From positions 372,001 to 436,000 of the forward strand of contig NZ_RQPI01000001.1 in NCBI RefSeq assembly GCF_003854965.1: DNA of 64,000 nt, written 5' to 3'. A model generated the notes under the pieces. It was not told where the DNA came from. It saw only the letters and a list, made by a program, of their open reading frames with translations, and did not search any database. This stretch comes from Paenibacillus rhizophilus. GTDB lineage: Bacteria > Bacillota > Bacilli > Paenibacillales > Paenibacillaceae. This document shows, piece by piece, positions 19,208-28,055 of the stretch (positions within the stretch are counted from its first letter, which is position 1; each line of letters begins with the position of its first letter). A program made the translations under genes and the position numbers.

Positions 19208-20269
19208 TTGTCAGATCGTCGTGCGGCGCTTGAAATGGCGCTCCGTCAAATAGAAAAACAATTCGGTAAAGGCTCCATCATGAAGCTGGGCGAATCCACC
19301 CATATGCAGGTTGAGGTCGTACCCAGCGGATCGTTGGCTTTAGATATTGCTTTGGGAATCGGCGGACTTCCTAAAGGCCGCATTATAGAAGTTTACGGAC
19401 CGGAATCTTCCGGTAAGACAACGGTCGCCCTGCATGCGATTGCGGAAGTTCAGAAGGCGGGCGGACAAGCAGCTTTTATTGACGCAGAGCATGCGCTCGA
19501 TCCAAGCTATGCAAGCAAGCTGGGCGTTAACATTGACGAACTGCTGCTGTCCCAGCCGGATACCGGCGAACAGGCTCTGGAGATTGCGGAAGCGCTTGTT
19601 CGCAGCGGCGCGGTGGACATTATTGTAGTGGACTCGGTTGCAGCATTGGTTCCTAAAGCTGAAATCGAAGGCGAGATGGGCGACTCCCATGTGGGTCTGC
19701 AGGCGCGGCTGATGTCCCAGGCTCTGCGCAAGCTGTCCGGCTCCATTAACAAATCCAAGACGATTGCCATTTTCATCAACCAGCTTCGCGAGAAAATCGG
19801 CGTCATGTTTGGTAATCCGGAGACGACTCCCGGCGGCCGCGCATTGAAATTCTACTCTACGGTTCGCCTTGATGTGCGGCGTGTAGAGAGCATTAAGATG
19901 GGCAATGATATGGTGGGTAACCGCACACGGATCAAAGTTGTGAAGAACAAGGTAGCGCCACCGTTTAAACAAGCGGACATCGATATTATGTACGGCGAGG
20001 GTATTTCCAGAGAAGGCAGCCTTGTTGATATCGGTACGGAAATGGATATCGTCAACAAGAGCGGCGCATGGTACTCCTACGAAGGTGAGCGGCTGGGTCA
20101 AGGCCGCGAGAATGCGAAGCAGTTCCTGAAGGAGCATCCGGATGTGGCGCTTGTCATCGAGAACAAGATTCGTGAAGCGAGCAATCTCTCTACAATCGTC
20201 GCCGCTCCTTCCGAAGCGGAGATCGAGGCCGAGAAGCAGGAAGAACAGGCATTGCTCGAAGTCGAATAA
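19208..20269 (+). CDS. recA: Recombinase RecA
   Basis: Homologous-recombination and SOS-coprotease ATPase. 353 residues. Walker [10 protein letters not shown] at 64-72, the loop-1 region [27 protein letters not shown] and [17 protein letters not shown] are all canonical. The acidic C-terminus is rich in Glu. The start is TTG with AAAGGATGTGA upstream, giving [12 protein letters not shown]. Transcribed from its own SOS promoter. Confidence 0.98.
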   Translation: MSDRRAALEMALRQIEKQFGKGSIMKLGESTHMQVEVVPSGSLALDIALGIGGLPKGRIIEVYGPESSGKTTVALHAIAEVQKAGGQAAFIDAEHALDPSYASKLGVNIDELLLSQPDTGEQALEIAEALVRSGAVDIIVVDSVAALVPKAEIEGEMGDSHVGLQARLMSQALRKLSGSINKSKTIAIFINQLREKIGVMFGNPETTPGGRALKFYSTVRLDVRRVESIKMGNDMVGNRTRIKVVKNKVAPPFKQADIDIMYGEGISREGSLVDIGTEMDIVNKSGAWYSYEGERLGQGRENAKQFLKEHPDVALVIENKIREASNLSTIVAAPSEAEIEAEKQEEQALLEVE

Positions 20270-20286
20270 TCTCTTGAAAAGTAAGG

Positions 20287-20316
20287 CGCCCTCTATAACT
20301 ATACAGGGCGTCTTTT
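20287..20316 (+). terminator. Terminator after recA
   Basis: CGCCCT/AGGGCG stem, followed by TCTTTTATT. Moderately strong, so some read-through into recX is possible. Confidence 0.65.
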
Positions 20317-20399
20317 ATTATGAAAGAAAAGAAACAAGAATGACGCCGCCCTGCTGCGTCAAGCCGGGATATGCGAGAAGGATGGAGGAATGGACACTC

Positions 20400-21134
20400 A
20401 TGACTATACAGCTTGATTCTGAAGCCGAGCAGCCGGAAGAAGGCGTGCTCTCGCAGTTTCCAGACAATGAAACGCTAACGATTACCAAGGTGGAACGTCA
20501 AAAAAAATCCGATCACCGCTATATCCTGCATTTTGGGGCATACAATTTGAGTGTCCATGAGGATATTATGATCAAATACCGGATGATTTCCGGAAATATC
20601 TTTACGAAGGAAGACCTTCAGGAGATTGTAGTAGCCGATGAACGGCAGCGGGCCTATGTCGAAGGACTGCGTTATTTGGAACGCAAGCCGCGGACGGGAA
20701 TGGAGATGGTAAGACGTTTGCGGCAGAAGGAAATCGGAGAAGCTATAATTGCCGAAGTGCTGGAACGGCTGCGGCTCGAACGGCTGATTGACGATACCCA
20801 GTATGCGAAGCAGTGGGCGGAGCAGCGGGTGACCGGACACCGTAAGGGCAAGCTGTGGGTTCGCCACGAATTGCGCGGCAAAGGAGTGGACAAATCGGTC
20901 ATTGCCGAGGCGCTGGACGGAATCAGCTTGGAGCAGGAGCGGCAGAGCGCGCTTGACCTCGGACGCAGGAAATGGAATGCGATCAAGGGAGAGACCTCCG
21001 ATAAGAGAAGGAAGACAGGCGCTTTTCTGATGAGACGCGGTTTTTCGGGAGAAATTGTCCGAAGCGTTCTTAACTCGCTCCGGCAGGACGAGGATATGGG
21101 CGGAGCGGAGGACGATTTTTATGAGTTCGACTGA
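20400..21134 (+). CDS. recX: RecA regulator RecX
   Basis: Binds RecA filaments and modulates their extension. About 244 residues, with the repeated three-helix RecX modules (ALRYLERKPRTGMEMVRRL-like, then RLIDDTQYAKQWAEQR, and a third with RRGFSGEIVRSVL). An N-terminal extension of about 70 residues resembles the Bacillus form. ATG 20400 has GGAGG 11 bases upstream. In-frame ATGs at 20340 and 20382 are possible alternatives. Confidence 0.85.
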   Translation: MTIQLDSEAEQPEEGVLSQFPDNETLTITKVERQKKSDHRYILHFGAYNLSVHEDIMIKYRMISGNIFTKEDLQEIVVADERQRAYVEGLRYLERKPRTGMEMVRRLRQKEIGEAIIAEVLERLRLERLIDDTQYAKQWAEQRVTGHRKGKLWVRHELRGKGVDKSVIAEALDGISLEQERQSALDLGRRKWNAIKGETSDKRRKTGAFLMRRGFSGEIVRSVLNSLRQDEDMGGAEDDFYEFD

Positions 21135-21166
21135 CTCGCTTGACTTTGCTCCCAGGATTGACTCTC

Positions 21167-21196
21167 TTGACAATGTCTTTTTATAAATAATAAAAT
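21167..21196 (+). promoter_or_regulatory. Likely sigma-A promoter for rny
   Basis: TTGACA and TAAAAT are separated by 18 bp. The transcript would carry a leader of about 240 nt before rny, which contains one or two terminator-like hairpins. Confidence 0.6.
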
Positions 21197-21341
21197 ATAA
21201 CATGAATCGGCATAAAATAAGAATCCTTTTTCCTTCCCAAAAAGGGCCTCTTTTTTTCTTAACGATTCGCGTATCAACTCATATGAAATGTAATCGCCGG
21301 ATGCGGCGGGCAGTGTGCATGTGAAGCATGTGCAGTTCGGC

Positions 21342-21365
21342 AATCGGTGAATTTACCGGTTTTTT
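21342..21365 (+). terminator. Terminator in the rny leader (possible attenuator)
   Basis: AATCGGT pairs with ACCGGTT over a six-base loop and runs into TTTTTT, 80 bases before the rny start. A weaker CCTTTTT/AAAAAGG hairpin at 21225-21245 precedes it. It lies downstream of the likely rny promoter, so it may attenuate rny rather than end recX. Confidence 0.6.
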
Positions 21366-21445
21366 GTATGGTGAAGAACGGATAGTTTGACAACTGCACA
21401 ATTCCCAAGGAATGCCTTGGAGGAACCAACGAGGAGGTGAAACAG

Positions 21446-22987
21446 ATGGCTATCTGGATCTGGATCATTATCGTTCTCGTTGTAGCGACATTATTCTTTG
21501 GGTTCGGTTATTTTATTCGGAAATCCCTTGCAGAAGCTAAAATTTCCAGCGCGGAAGAGGCCGCTACCGTAATCGTGGAGAACGCGAAGAAGGAAGCGGA
21601 GGCGCTGAAGAAGGAAACGGTATTGGAAGCGAAGGATGAGGTCCACAGAATCCGTACCGAAGCTGAGAAAGAAACTCGTGAACGTCGGAATGAAATCCAA
21701 CGTCAGGAACGACGGTTGCTGCAAAAGGAAGAATCGCTGGATAAAAAAATGGAATCGCTTGAACGAAAAGAAGAACAAGTGGCTAACAAAGAGAAACGAA
21801 TTGATGAAACCCAGCAGCAAATTGATGTGATTTACAAGAATCAGGTTACCGAATTGGAGCGCATTTCCAATTTGAGTATGGAAGACGCAAGAAGCATTAT
21901 TCTTTCCAATGTGGAACAGGAAGTTCGGCATGAAACGGCCCAAATGATCAAGGACATTGAGCAGCAGGCCAAGGAAGAAGCGGACAAGAAATCCCGCGAG
22001 ATTATAACCCTTGCCATTCAGCGCTGTGCCGCCGATCATGTGGCGGAAACGACGGTATCTGTTGTTACACTTCCTAATGAGGAAATGAAAGGTCGGATTA
22101 TCGGGCGCGAAGGCCGAAATATCCGTGCTCTGGAGACCCTTACCGGTATCGACCTTATTATTGACGACACGCCGGAAGCGGTTATTTTGTCGGGATTTGA
22201 TCCAATTCGCCGGGAAGTGGCCCGTACCGCACTGGAGAAGCTGGTGGCGGACGGACGCATTCATCCGGCGCGAATCGAAGAAATGGTCGAGAAATCGCGT
22301 AAGGAAGTGGATGAACGGATTCGGGAATACGGCGAACAGGCCACCTTCGAGGTTGGCGTTCACGGCCTGCATCCGGATTTGATTAAGATTCTCGGTCGTC
22401 TGAAATTCCGCACAAGTTACGGTCAGAACGTATTGAAGCACTCCATGGAGGTTGCTTATCTGACCGGGTTAATGGCCGGTGAGCTTGGGGAAGACATCGT
22501 GTTAGCCAAACGCGCGGGACTGCTGCATGATATCGGCAAAGCGCTGGATCATGAAGTGGAAGGCTCTCACGTCGAGATTGGCGTAGAGCTTGCGAAGAAA
22601 TATAAAGAGCATCCGGTTGTCATCAACAGCATCGCTTCCCATCACGGGGACGCCGAAGCGACCTCGGTTATCGCCATGCTGGTCGGTGCGGCTGACGCAT
22701 TGTCGGCGGCAAGACCGGGAGCACGCCGGGAAACGCTGGAAACGTATATCAAGCGTCTGGAGAAGCTGGAGGAGATTTCCGAATCCTTCGAAGGCGTCGA
22801 GAAGTCGTATGCGATTCAAGCCGGCCGCGAGGTCCGCGTAATGGTGCAGCCTGACAAAATCGACGATGCCGAAGCTTTCCGTCTGGCGCGCGATATTACG
22901 AAGACGATTGAAAATGAACTGGACTACCCGGGGCATATCAAGGTCACCGTTATTCGCGAGACACGGGCGGTTGAGTACGCTAAATAG
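21446..22987 (+). CDS. rny: Ribonuclease Y
   Basis: Membrane-anchored endoribonuclease that starts mRNA decay. 513 residues. An N-terminal membrane helix ([20 protein letters not shown]) comes first, then a long coiled coil (about 25-200). A KH RNA-binding domain carries [15 protein letters not shown], and an HD hydrolase domain carries [24 protein letters not shown] supports ATG 21446 over an in-frame GTG nine bases upstream. The phosphodiesterase-like gene ymdB follows, as in B. subtilis. Confidence 0.96.
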   Translation: MAIWIWIIIVLVVATLFFGFGYFIRKSLAEAKISSAEEAATVIVENAKKEAEALKKETVLEAKDEVHRIRTEAEKETRERRNEIQRQERRLLQKEESLDKKMESLERKEEQVANKEKRIDETQQQIDVIYKNQVTELERISNLSMEDARSIILSNVEQEVRHETAQMIKDIEQQAKEEADKKSREIITLAIQRCAADHVAETTVSVVTLPNEEMKGRIIGREGRNIRALETLTGIDLIIDDTPEAVILSGFDPIRREVARTALEKLVADGRIHPARIEEMVEKSRKEVDERIREYGEQATFEVGVHGLHPDLIKILGRLKFRTSYGQNVLKHSMEVAYLTGLMAGELGEDIVLAKRAGLLHDIGKALDHEVEGSHVEIGVELAKKYKEHPVVINSIASHHGDAEATSVIAMLVGAADALSAARPGARRETLETYIKRLEKLEEISESFEGVEKSYAIQAGREVRVMVQPDKIDDAEAFRLARDITKTIENELDYPGHIKVTVIRETRAVEYAK

Positions 22988-22997
22988 GCATAATCAG

Positions 22998-23029
22998 AAA
23001 AGTGGCGCCTTTGACGGTGCCACTTTTCT
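22998..23029 (+). terminator. Rho-independent terminator after rny
   Basis: AAAAGTGGCGCC pairs with GGTGCCACTTTT (one G-T), T-rich downstream. Confidence 0.85.
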
Positions 23030-23151
23030 TTACTAATACGCCTGCAGTTCATAAGCCATGGCATAGACAGCGGCGTTTTTAATCGGCAATAGAGGAATGT
23101 TAACCGCGCTCGCTTATAGCGTTGAACGCGTACTGCTAGGAGGAGATTTAT

Positions 23152-23946
23152 ATTAAAGTTTTGTTTATCGGCGACATTGTAGGAAATACCGGCCGCAAAG
23201 CACTGCGGGAAACGCTGCCTTCCCTGAAGAGCAAGTACCAGCCGCATATCATCATCGTTAACGGAGAGAACGCCGCGGCAGGAAGAGGCATCACCTCTGC
23301 GATTGCGAATGAATTTTTCAACTGGGGTGTCCACGGCATCACGATGGGCAACCACACTTGGGATAACAAGAATATTTTCGAGTTTATCGATGACGAGCCG
23401 CGCATGGTGCGTCCTGCCAATTTCCCTCCGGGCACGCCGGGTCAAGGCTACACGGTTGTCAAAGGAAACGGCAAGCAGCTGGCAATCGTCAACTTGCAGG
23501 GGCGAACCTTTTTGCCGGCTATTGACTGTCCTTTCCGGATCGGCGAAGAGATTGTGGAAGAGCTGCGCAGACAGCATAAGTGCATTTTGGTTGATTTCCA
23601 TGCGGAAGCCACTTCTGAGAAAATAGCGATGGGCTGGTTTATGGATGGACGTGCATCGATTGTCGTAGGCACGCATACCCATGTCCAGAGTAATGACGAT
23701 ACGATTTTGCCTGGCGGGACAGCTTATTTGACCGATGCGGGCATGGTTGGTTCAAGAGAAGGAATTTTGGGTATGGAAAAAGATGCGGTACTCTACAAGT
23801 TTACCACCCAGCTTCCGTCCCGTTTTGTGGTGGATGAGGGAAAATGGATGCTTCACGGATTATTTGCGGAGCTGGATGAGGATACGGGCAAGGCCAAACG
23901 TCTTGAAAAGATTAGGATGCGGGAAGACGAGTGGGTAATGGACTAG
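23152..23946 (+). CDS. ymdB: YmdB-type metallophosphoesterase, apparent ATT start
   Basis: A calcineurin-like phosphoesterase of the TIGR00282/YmdB family; B. subtilis YmdB hydrolyses 2',3'-cAMP and affects biofilm and motility choice. About 264 residues. Metal ligands are visible in GDIVG, NGENAA, MGNHTWD, VDFHAEATSEK and GTHTHVQ. Homology demands (M)KVLFIGDIVG. That reading begins with ATT at 23152, eight bases after AGGAGGAGA. No ATG, GTG or TTG is available there, and the first conventional start (TTG 23161) loses three conserved residues and sits about 17 bases from the ribosome site. Confidence 0.8.
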   Translation: MKVLFIGDIVGNTGRKALRETLPSLKSKYQPHIIIVNGENAAAGRGITSAIANEFFNWGVHGITMGNHTWDNKNIFEFIDDEPRMVRPANFPPGTPGQGYTVVKGNGKQLAIVNLQGRTFLPAIDCPFRIGEEIVEELRRQHKCILVDFHAEATSEKIAMGWFMDGRASIVVGTHTHVQSNDDTILPGGTAYLTDAGMVGSREGILGMEKDAVLYKFTTQLPSRFVVDEGKWMLHGLFAELDEDTGKAKRLEKIRMREDEWVMD

Positions 23947-24070
23947 GTTAGAAGGGGTGGGGCATAGGCATTTCGGGATAAAAGCATCGATTGGAAATAA
24001 AGTGTGATCTTTTTTATATCATTAACTAGCATCTTTTGTACCAATTTCTGCATAGGGGTTCGCAAAAAGA

Positions 24071-24095
24071 AGGAATTTTTCTTTTGTACGCGAAT
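24071..24095 (+). promoter_or_regulatory. Sigma-H-type promoter of spoVS
   Basis: AGGAATT, 14 bases, then GAAT within GCGAATAA. This matches the sigma-H pattern (AGGAWWT ... GAAT). spoVS is sigma-H controlled in B. subtilis, which supports the call. Confidence 0.7.
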
Positions 24096-24148
24096 AACAT
24101 CAAAGTAGTGGAAGAACACCATTCTTTATCCCAGGGGAGGTACTTACT

Positions 24149-24409
24149 ATGGATGTATTAAAAGTATCAGCTAAATCCAATCCGAATTCCGTTGCCGGCG
24201 CATTAGCGGGTGTTCTTCGCGAACGTGGGGCGGCCGAGCTTCAGGCCATTGGAGCAGGAGCTCTGAATCAAGCGATCAAAGCTGTAGCTATTGCCCGGGG
24301 ATTTGTCGCTCCAAGCGGCGTCGACCTGATTTGTATCCCAGCCTTTACCGACATTGTCATTGATGGAGAAGATCGCACAGCCATTAAATTAATCGTTGAG
24401 CCCAGATAA
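24149..24409 (+). CDS. spoVS: Stage V sporulation protein S
   Basis: An 86-residue Alba-like protein needed at stage V of sporulation. The sequence (MDVLKVSAKSNPNSVAGALA) is close to invariant among Bacilli. Preceded by GGGGAGG and a sigma-H-like promoter, and followed by a terminator. Neighbour ymdB matches the B. subtilis order. Confidence 0.97.
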   Translation: MDVLKVSAKSNPNSVAGALAGVLRERGAAELQAIGAGALNQAIKAVAIARGFVAPSGVDLICIPAFTDIVIDGEDRTAIKLIVEPR

Positions 24410-24430
24410 TAAATAGAAGTATACTGCCTG

Positions 24431-24460
24431 AGCCTGTTTACGCAAGTAGACGGGCTTTTT
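24431..24460 (+). terminator. Rho-independent terminator after spoVS
   Basis: An 11-bp stem (AGCCTGTTTAC with its complement, G-T pairs) with a GCAA loop, then TTTTT. Confidence 0.88.
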
Positions 24461-24489
24461 GCTTTGAGCGGAAAAGGAGGACAGGAACG

Positions 24490-25488
24490 ATGAATCCAGG
24501 GAAGTTGCAGGAACAAGGGCAAATTCATTTCCCGGTAGTGGATTTTCATTGCGATGCGCTGAGCAAGATGGCGGAGGAACCTTCAATTCATTTTAAGGGC
24601 GATCATCGGCTGGATGTAACCGGAGAGAGACTGCTTGAGGGCGGAGTGGGGCTGCAGTGCTTTGCCATTTATTTATCGCAAAAATGGGGGAAGCCCCGAT
24701 TTGAGCAGGTGCTCAGACAGATCGAAAAATTTCGCGGCGGCGTGGCGAACACAGGAGGTCTGCGGCCGCTGCGCTGGAGGGAAGAGGCAGCCGGATTGGC
24801 CGGCGTGCTGAATGACGGGCCCGGTTGGGGAATGTTGTCGCTTGAAGGAGCCGACGGGCTGGAGGGGAATCTTTTCTATGCGGAATTGATCTTTGAGCTC
24901 GGAGTGCGTTTTCTCGGGCTGACCTGGAATTATGCCAACTGGGCGGCAGACGGGGTGCTCGAGAAGCGAAACGGCGGATTTACGGAAAAAGGCCGTGAGC
25001 TTGTTGAATGGTGCAACGGCAGCGGTATGCTCCTGGATGTCTCCCATTTGTCGGAAGCCGGTTTTTGGGAACTGGCTGAATTGTCGAAGCGTCCGATTAT
25101 CGCTTCCCATTCGAATGCTAGATCCATCTGCGCTCATCCGCGAAACTTGACTGACGATCAAATCAGAGCGGTAATCGGCATGGATGGACGCATGGGGCTT
25201 ACCTTTGTCCCGTGGTTCGTGACCGATAGGAAAGAGGTTGTCCCGGAGGACTTGCTGAGGCATATCGAGCATGTATGTACGTTAGGGGGCGAGAAGCATT
25301 TAATGTTCGGCTCCGATTTTGACGGTATCGATTCCTGGATCAAGGGGCTGGAGCATCCTGGCCATTATCCGTCCTTCGCGGAGCTGCTGCTTCGTCATTA
25401 TTCCGAGGAATCGGTAAAAGGATGGCTGCACGGGAATGCTGTCATTTATTTGGCAAGCAACCTGCCATCTGCGCCGAAGGTGGAATAA
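24490..25488 (+). CDS. Membrane dipeptidase (M19 family)
   Basis: A zinc-dependent renal-dipeptidase-like enzyme of 332 residues. Metal and active-site motifs are DFHCDAL (HxD) near residue 17, LEGADGLEG, LDVSHLSE, IASHSNARSI and FGSDFDGID. Substrates may include L- or D-containing dipeptides. No signal peptide is seen, so it is probably cytoplasmic. ATG with AAAAGGAGGA upstream. Flanked by terminators, so monocistronic. Confidence 0.9.
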   Translation: MNPGKLQEQGQIHFPVVDFHCDALSKMAEEPSIHFKGDHRLDVTGERLLEGGVGLQCFAIYLSQKWGKPRFEQVLRQIEKFRGGVANTGGLRPLRWREEAAGLAGVLNDGPGWGMLSLEGADGLEGNLFYAELIFELGVRFLGLTWNYANWAADGVLEKRNGGFTEKGRELVEWCNGSGMLLDVSHLSEAGFWELAELSKRPIIASHSNARSICAHPRNLTDDQIRAVIGMDGRMGLTFVPWFVTDRKEVVPEDLLRHIEHVCTLGGEKHLMFGSDFDGIDSWIKGLEHPGHYPSFAELLLRHYSEESVKGWLHGNAVIYLASNLPSAPKVE

Positions 25489-25538
25489 GATAGACCGTTT
25501 CTAGGACGGATGAATTGACGAAAATGCGAACTATTCCC

Positions 25539-25577
25539 AAAAAGGTGCCTGAAATGAGCAGGTTCCTTTTTATTTTT
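25539..25577 (+). terminator. Rho-independent terminator after the dipeptidase gene
   Basis: AAAAAGG and CCTG pair with CAGG and CCTTTTT, then ATTTTT. Confidence 0.8.
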
Positions 25578-25646
25578 GGTTAAATCATTGTATAATGTTT
25601 CTTGGCTTGTACAGATTATAGAGAAAAACAAGGAGTGACTTGACGT

Positions 25647-26219
25647 ATGAGTAAGACAGTACCCGTAGGTGTGTCGGCTAGACATATTCACCTTACGCAA
25701 GAACATGTGGAGGCGCTCTTCGGACCCGGCTACCAGCTGACCGAATTCAAACCGCTCTCCCAACCCGGACAATTCGCTGCAAATGAAACCGTTGCGGTAA
25801 TCGGCAGCAAAGGCAAGTTCGACAAAGTTAGAATTTTGGGACCGGCGCGTCCAGCATCTCAGGTTGAAATTTCCCGCACGGACGCATTCGCAATCGGTGT
25901 TAAGGCGCCTGTTCGCGAATCCGGCAGCATTGAAGGAACACCCGGCCTTACGCTGAAAGGACCGGCAGGCGAAGTTGAACTGGAAAAGGGCGTAATTGTT
26001 GCGGCCCGTCATATTCATTTCCATACATCCGATGCTGAGAAATGGGGCATTGCAGACAAGCAGCTGTTGAAAGTGCGCCTCGGCGGCGATCGCGGTCTTG
26101 TTCTTGAGAACGTCATTGCCCGCGTATCCGACAATTTCGCGCTTGATATGCATATTGACACGGACGAAGCAAATGCTGCAGGAGCAAACAACGGGGATAC
26201 GGCTGAAATCGTCGACTAA
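25647..26219 (+). CDS. pduL: Phosphate propanoyltransferase PduL
   Basis: A phosphotransacylase converting acyl-CoA and phosphate to acyl phosphate, structurally unrelated to Pta. 190 residues with both PduL half domains. Zinc-binding histidines are in VSARHIHLT (near residue 13) and AARHIHFH (near 117). No microcompartment shell genes are nearby and the N-terminus has no encapsulation helix, so it probably acts as a free cytoplasmic enzyme in acetate or propionate metabolism. A TATAAT lies 50 bp upstream without a clear -35. Confidence 0.92.
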   Translation: MSKTVPVGVSARHIHLTQEHVEALFGPGYQLTEFKPLSQPGQFAANETVAVIGSKGKFDKVRILGPARPASQVEISRTDAFAIGVKAPVRESGSIEGTPGLTLKGPAGEVELEKGVIVAARHIHFHTSDAEKWGIADKQLLKVRLGGDRGLVLENVIARVSDNFALDMHIDTDEANAAGANNGDTAEIVD

Positions 26220-26263
26220 TTCCGTCGTTGCCAGAACTGAACTTTATTTATATCTTGTTTAAG

Positions 26264-26292
26264 AAAGCGGGGGAGCGATCCTCCGCTTTTTT
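26264..26292 (+). terminator. Rho-independent terminator after pduL
   Basis: AAAGCGG and GGA pair with TCC and CCGCTTT, then TTTT. The remaining 290 bases before the MFS gene hold a TATAAT at 26513 but no clear -35, gene or RNA. Confidence 0.8.
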
Positions 26293-26586
26293 CATGCGCT
26301 TAAACTCTCTTCGTGCTCCTGACTGCTTAATCTGGTTGACCCGGTGGCGGTAAAATCTCCGAATCCCACAGCTATGGCAACGATCCGTTTCCGCCCCGCG
26401 GCTGACAGCAGCATATTTTGCGAAGGACTTTCCCGCACTTTCTATATTGGATATCTACCGAATTTTTATACTGAGTGAACACTTATTGAATATTCCTTTG
26501 CTGTATATTCGGTATAATAGATGCAAAGATGCCGGGCTCTCAGCCGCTTGACCGGGCAGCGGGCTTTGGAGAGGAAGGGTGAAAGT

Positions 26587-27906
26587 GTGAATAAATCTGC
26601 TGTTCGGGCCTGGATTATGTATGACTGGGCCAATTCCGCTTATGCGACGACGGTGTTGGCGGCTGTGCTTCCCGTATTTTACAGTTCGGTTGCGGGTGAA
26701 GGATTGGACAAGACAACAGCGGCATCCTACTTGGCTTATACTCATGCCGTCGGAATGGCTCTGGTTGCCTTGTTGTCGCCGCTGCTTGGCGCGATTTCGG
26801 ATCTTTCGGGCCGGAAGACGACCTTTTTAACAGGCTTTGCGCTGATTGGTGTCGCATCCACAGCCTGCTTCGCTTTGGTTGAAAGAGGCGATTGGCTGAC
26901 GGCTTCGGCTCTGCTTGTACTATCGACGCTCGGATTCGCAGGAAGCAACGCGTTCTACGACTCGATGCTGCCCGACCTAGTGCCTCCCGGACGAAGGGAC
27001 GAAATCTCGGCTAAAGGCTACGCAGCCGGATATGTGGGCGGAGGGCTTCTGCTCGCGTTAAACCTCCTAATGATCCAGAAGCCTTCCCTGTTCGGCATGA
27101 GCGACGGACTGACGGGCACTCGCTGGTCTTTTGTTACAGTGGGAGTGTGGTGGCTGCTGTTCTCGCTGCCCATCATGCGCCGGGTGCCGAACTTGGAGCG
27201 CCAGACCGAAGGGCTAAGTGCGTCGGGGTATGTACGAGCCGGTATTAAGCGCATCGCGGGAGCTTACCGGGACATCCGGCGTTACCCCCAGCTGTTCAAG
27301 CTGATTGCAGCTTTCTGGTTTTACAACGACGGGATCAACACTATAATATTGATGGCGACCATTTATGGAACGACGCTCGGCATCGGCACGAGCGACCTCA
27401 TACTGGCGCTGCTCATTACGCAGTTTGTAGGCTTCCCAAGCACACTTTTGCTCGGAAAAGCCGCGGTGAAATTCGGAGCGAAACGGACTCTGCTGGCCTC
27501 GCTGTTCATGTATGTGCTGATCGTAGCACTCGGTTACTTAATGACCCGCGCCTCGCATTTTTACGCGCTCGCAATCATGGTCGGGCTTGTTCAGGGAGGA
27601 AGCCAAGCCATCTCGCGTTCGATGCTGAGCGATTTGATGCCCAGGGGCCGTACGGGAGAACTGTTCGGCTTTGTCAACATTACAAGCAAATTTTCCTCAA
27701 TCTTCGGGCCTTTCGCTTTCGGATTGATCGGCCAGCTTACCGGCAGTTCCCGGATGGGTATACTCTCGCTGCTGCTGTTCTTTGGTCTCGGCATCACGAT
27801 TGCAGCGAAGGTAGATGTGGAGAAGGGAAAGAGCGATAGCAGACAACAGGGCGGACCGCCGGGTGGACAGCCGGCAGCCGGAGGAACGGAAGGCATCGTT
27901 TCTTAA
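26587..27906 (+). CDS. MFS transporter, UMF1 / YxiO type
   Basis: A 12-helix major facilitator of about 439 residues. The N-terminal signature WIMYDWANSAYATTVLAAVL is characteristic of the UMF1 (Vps22/Atg22-like) family, whose bacterial substrates are unknown; amino acid efflux is a guess by analogy. The C-terminal tail is hydrophilic (KGKSDSRQQGG). The GTG at 26587 has AGGAAGGGTG at good spacing. An ATG at 26521 in the same frame would fall only three bases after the TATAAT and is rejected. Confidence 0.85.
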   Translation: MNKSAVRAWIMYDWANSAYATTVLAAVLPVFYSSVAGEGLDKTTAASYLAYTHAVGMALVALLSPLLGAISDLSGRKTTFLTGFALIGVASTACFALVERGDWLTASALLVLSTLGFAGSNAFYDSMLPDLVPPGRRDEISAKGYAAGYVGGGLLLALNLLMIQKPSLFGMSDGLTGTRWSFVTVGVWWLLFSLPIMRRVPNLERQTEGLSASGYVRAGIKRIAGAYRDIRRYPQLFKLIAAFWFYNDGINTIILMATIYGTTLGIGTSDLILALLITQFVGFPSTLLLGKAAVKFGAKRTLLASLFMYVLIVALGYLMTRASHFYALAIMVGLVQGGSQAISRSMLSDLMPRGRTGELFGFVNITSKFSSIFGPFAFGLIGQLTGSSRMGILSLLLFFGLGITIAAKVDVEKGKSDSRQQGGPPGGQPAAGGTEGIVS

Positions 27907-27949
27907 TGGGGTTGTCGATGATGCAGGCGAGCCTTCAAGCGCAACAAAA

Positions 27950-27993
27950 ACCGCGAAGCCCGTCCTTAACGGAACGCTGCCTCGCGGTTTATT
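27950..27993. terminator. Terminator between convergent genes
   Basis: ACCGCGA pairs with TCGCGGT with an inner hairpin. T-rich on the plus side and a run of A before it, so it can serve both directions. Confidence 0.65.
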
Positions 27994-28055
27994 TATATCC
28001 TTCAGCTTTCTTTAACGTCATAAACGTAACTTACATAAGCGCATCGCCCTTCATT

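Noticed and set aside
26521..26586. ATG 26521 as the start of the MFS gene
   Set aside because: It falls only three bases after a TATAAT, so it would precede the transcript; GTG 26587 has a strong ribosome site.
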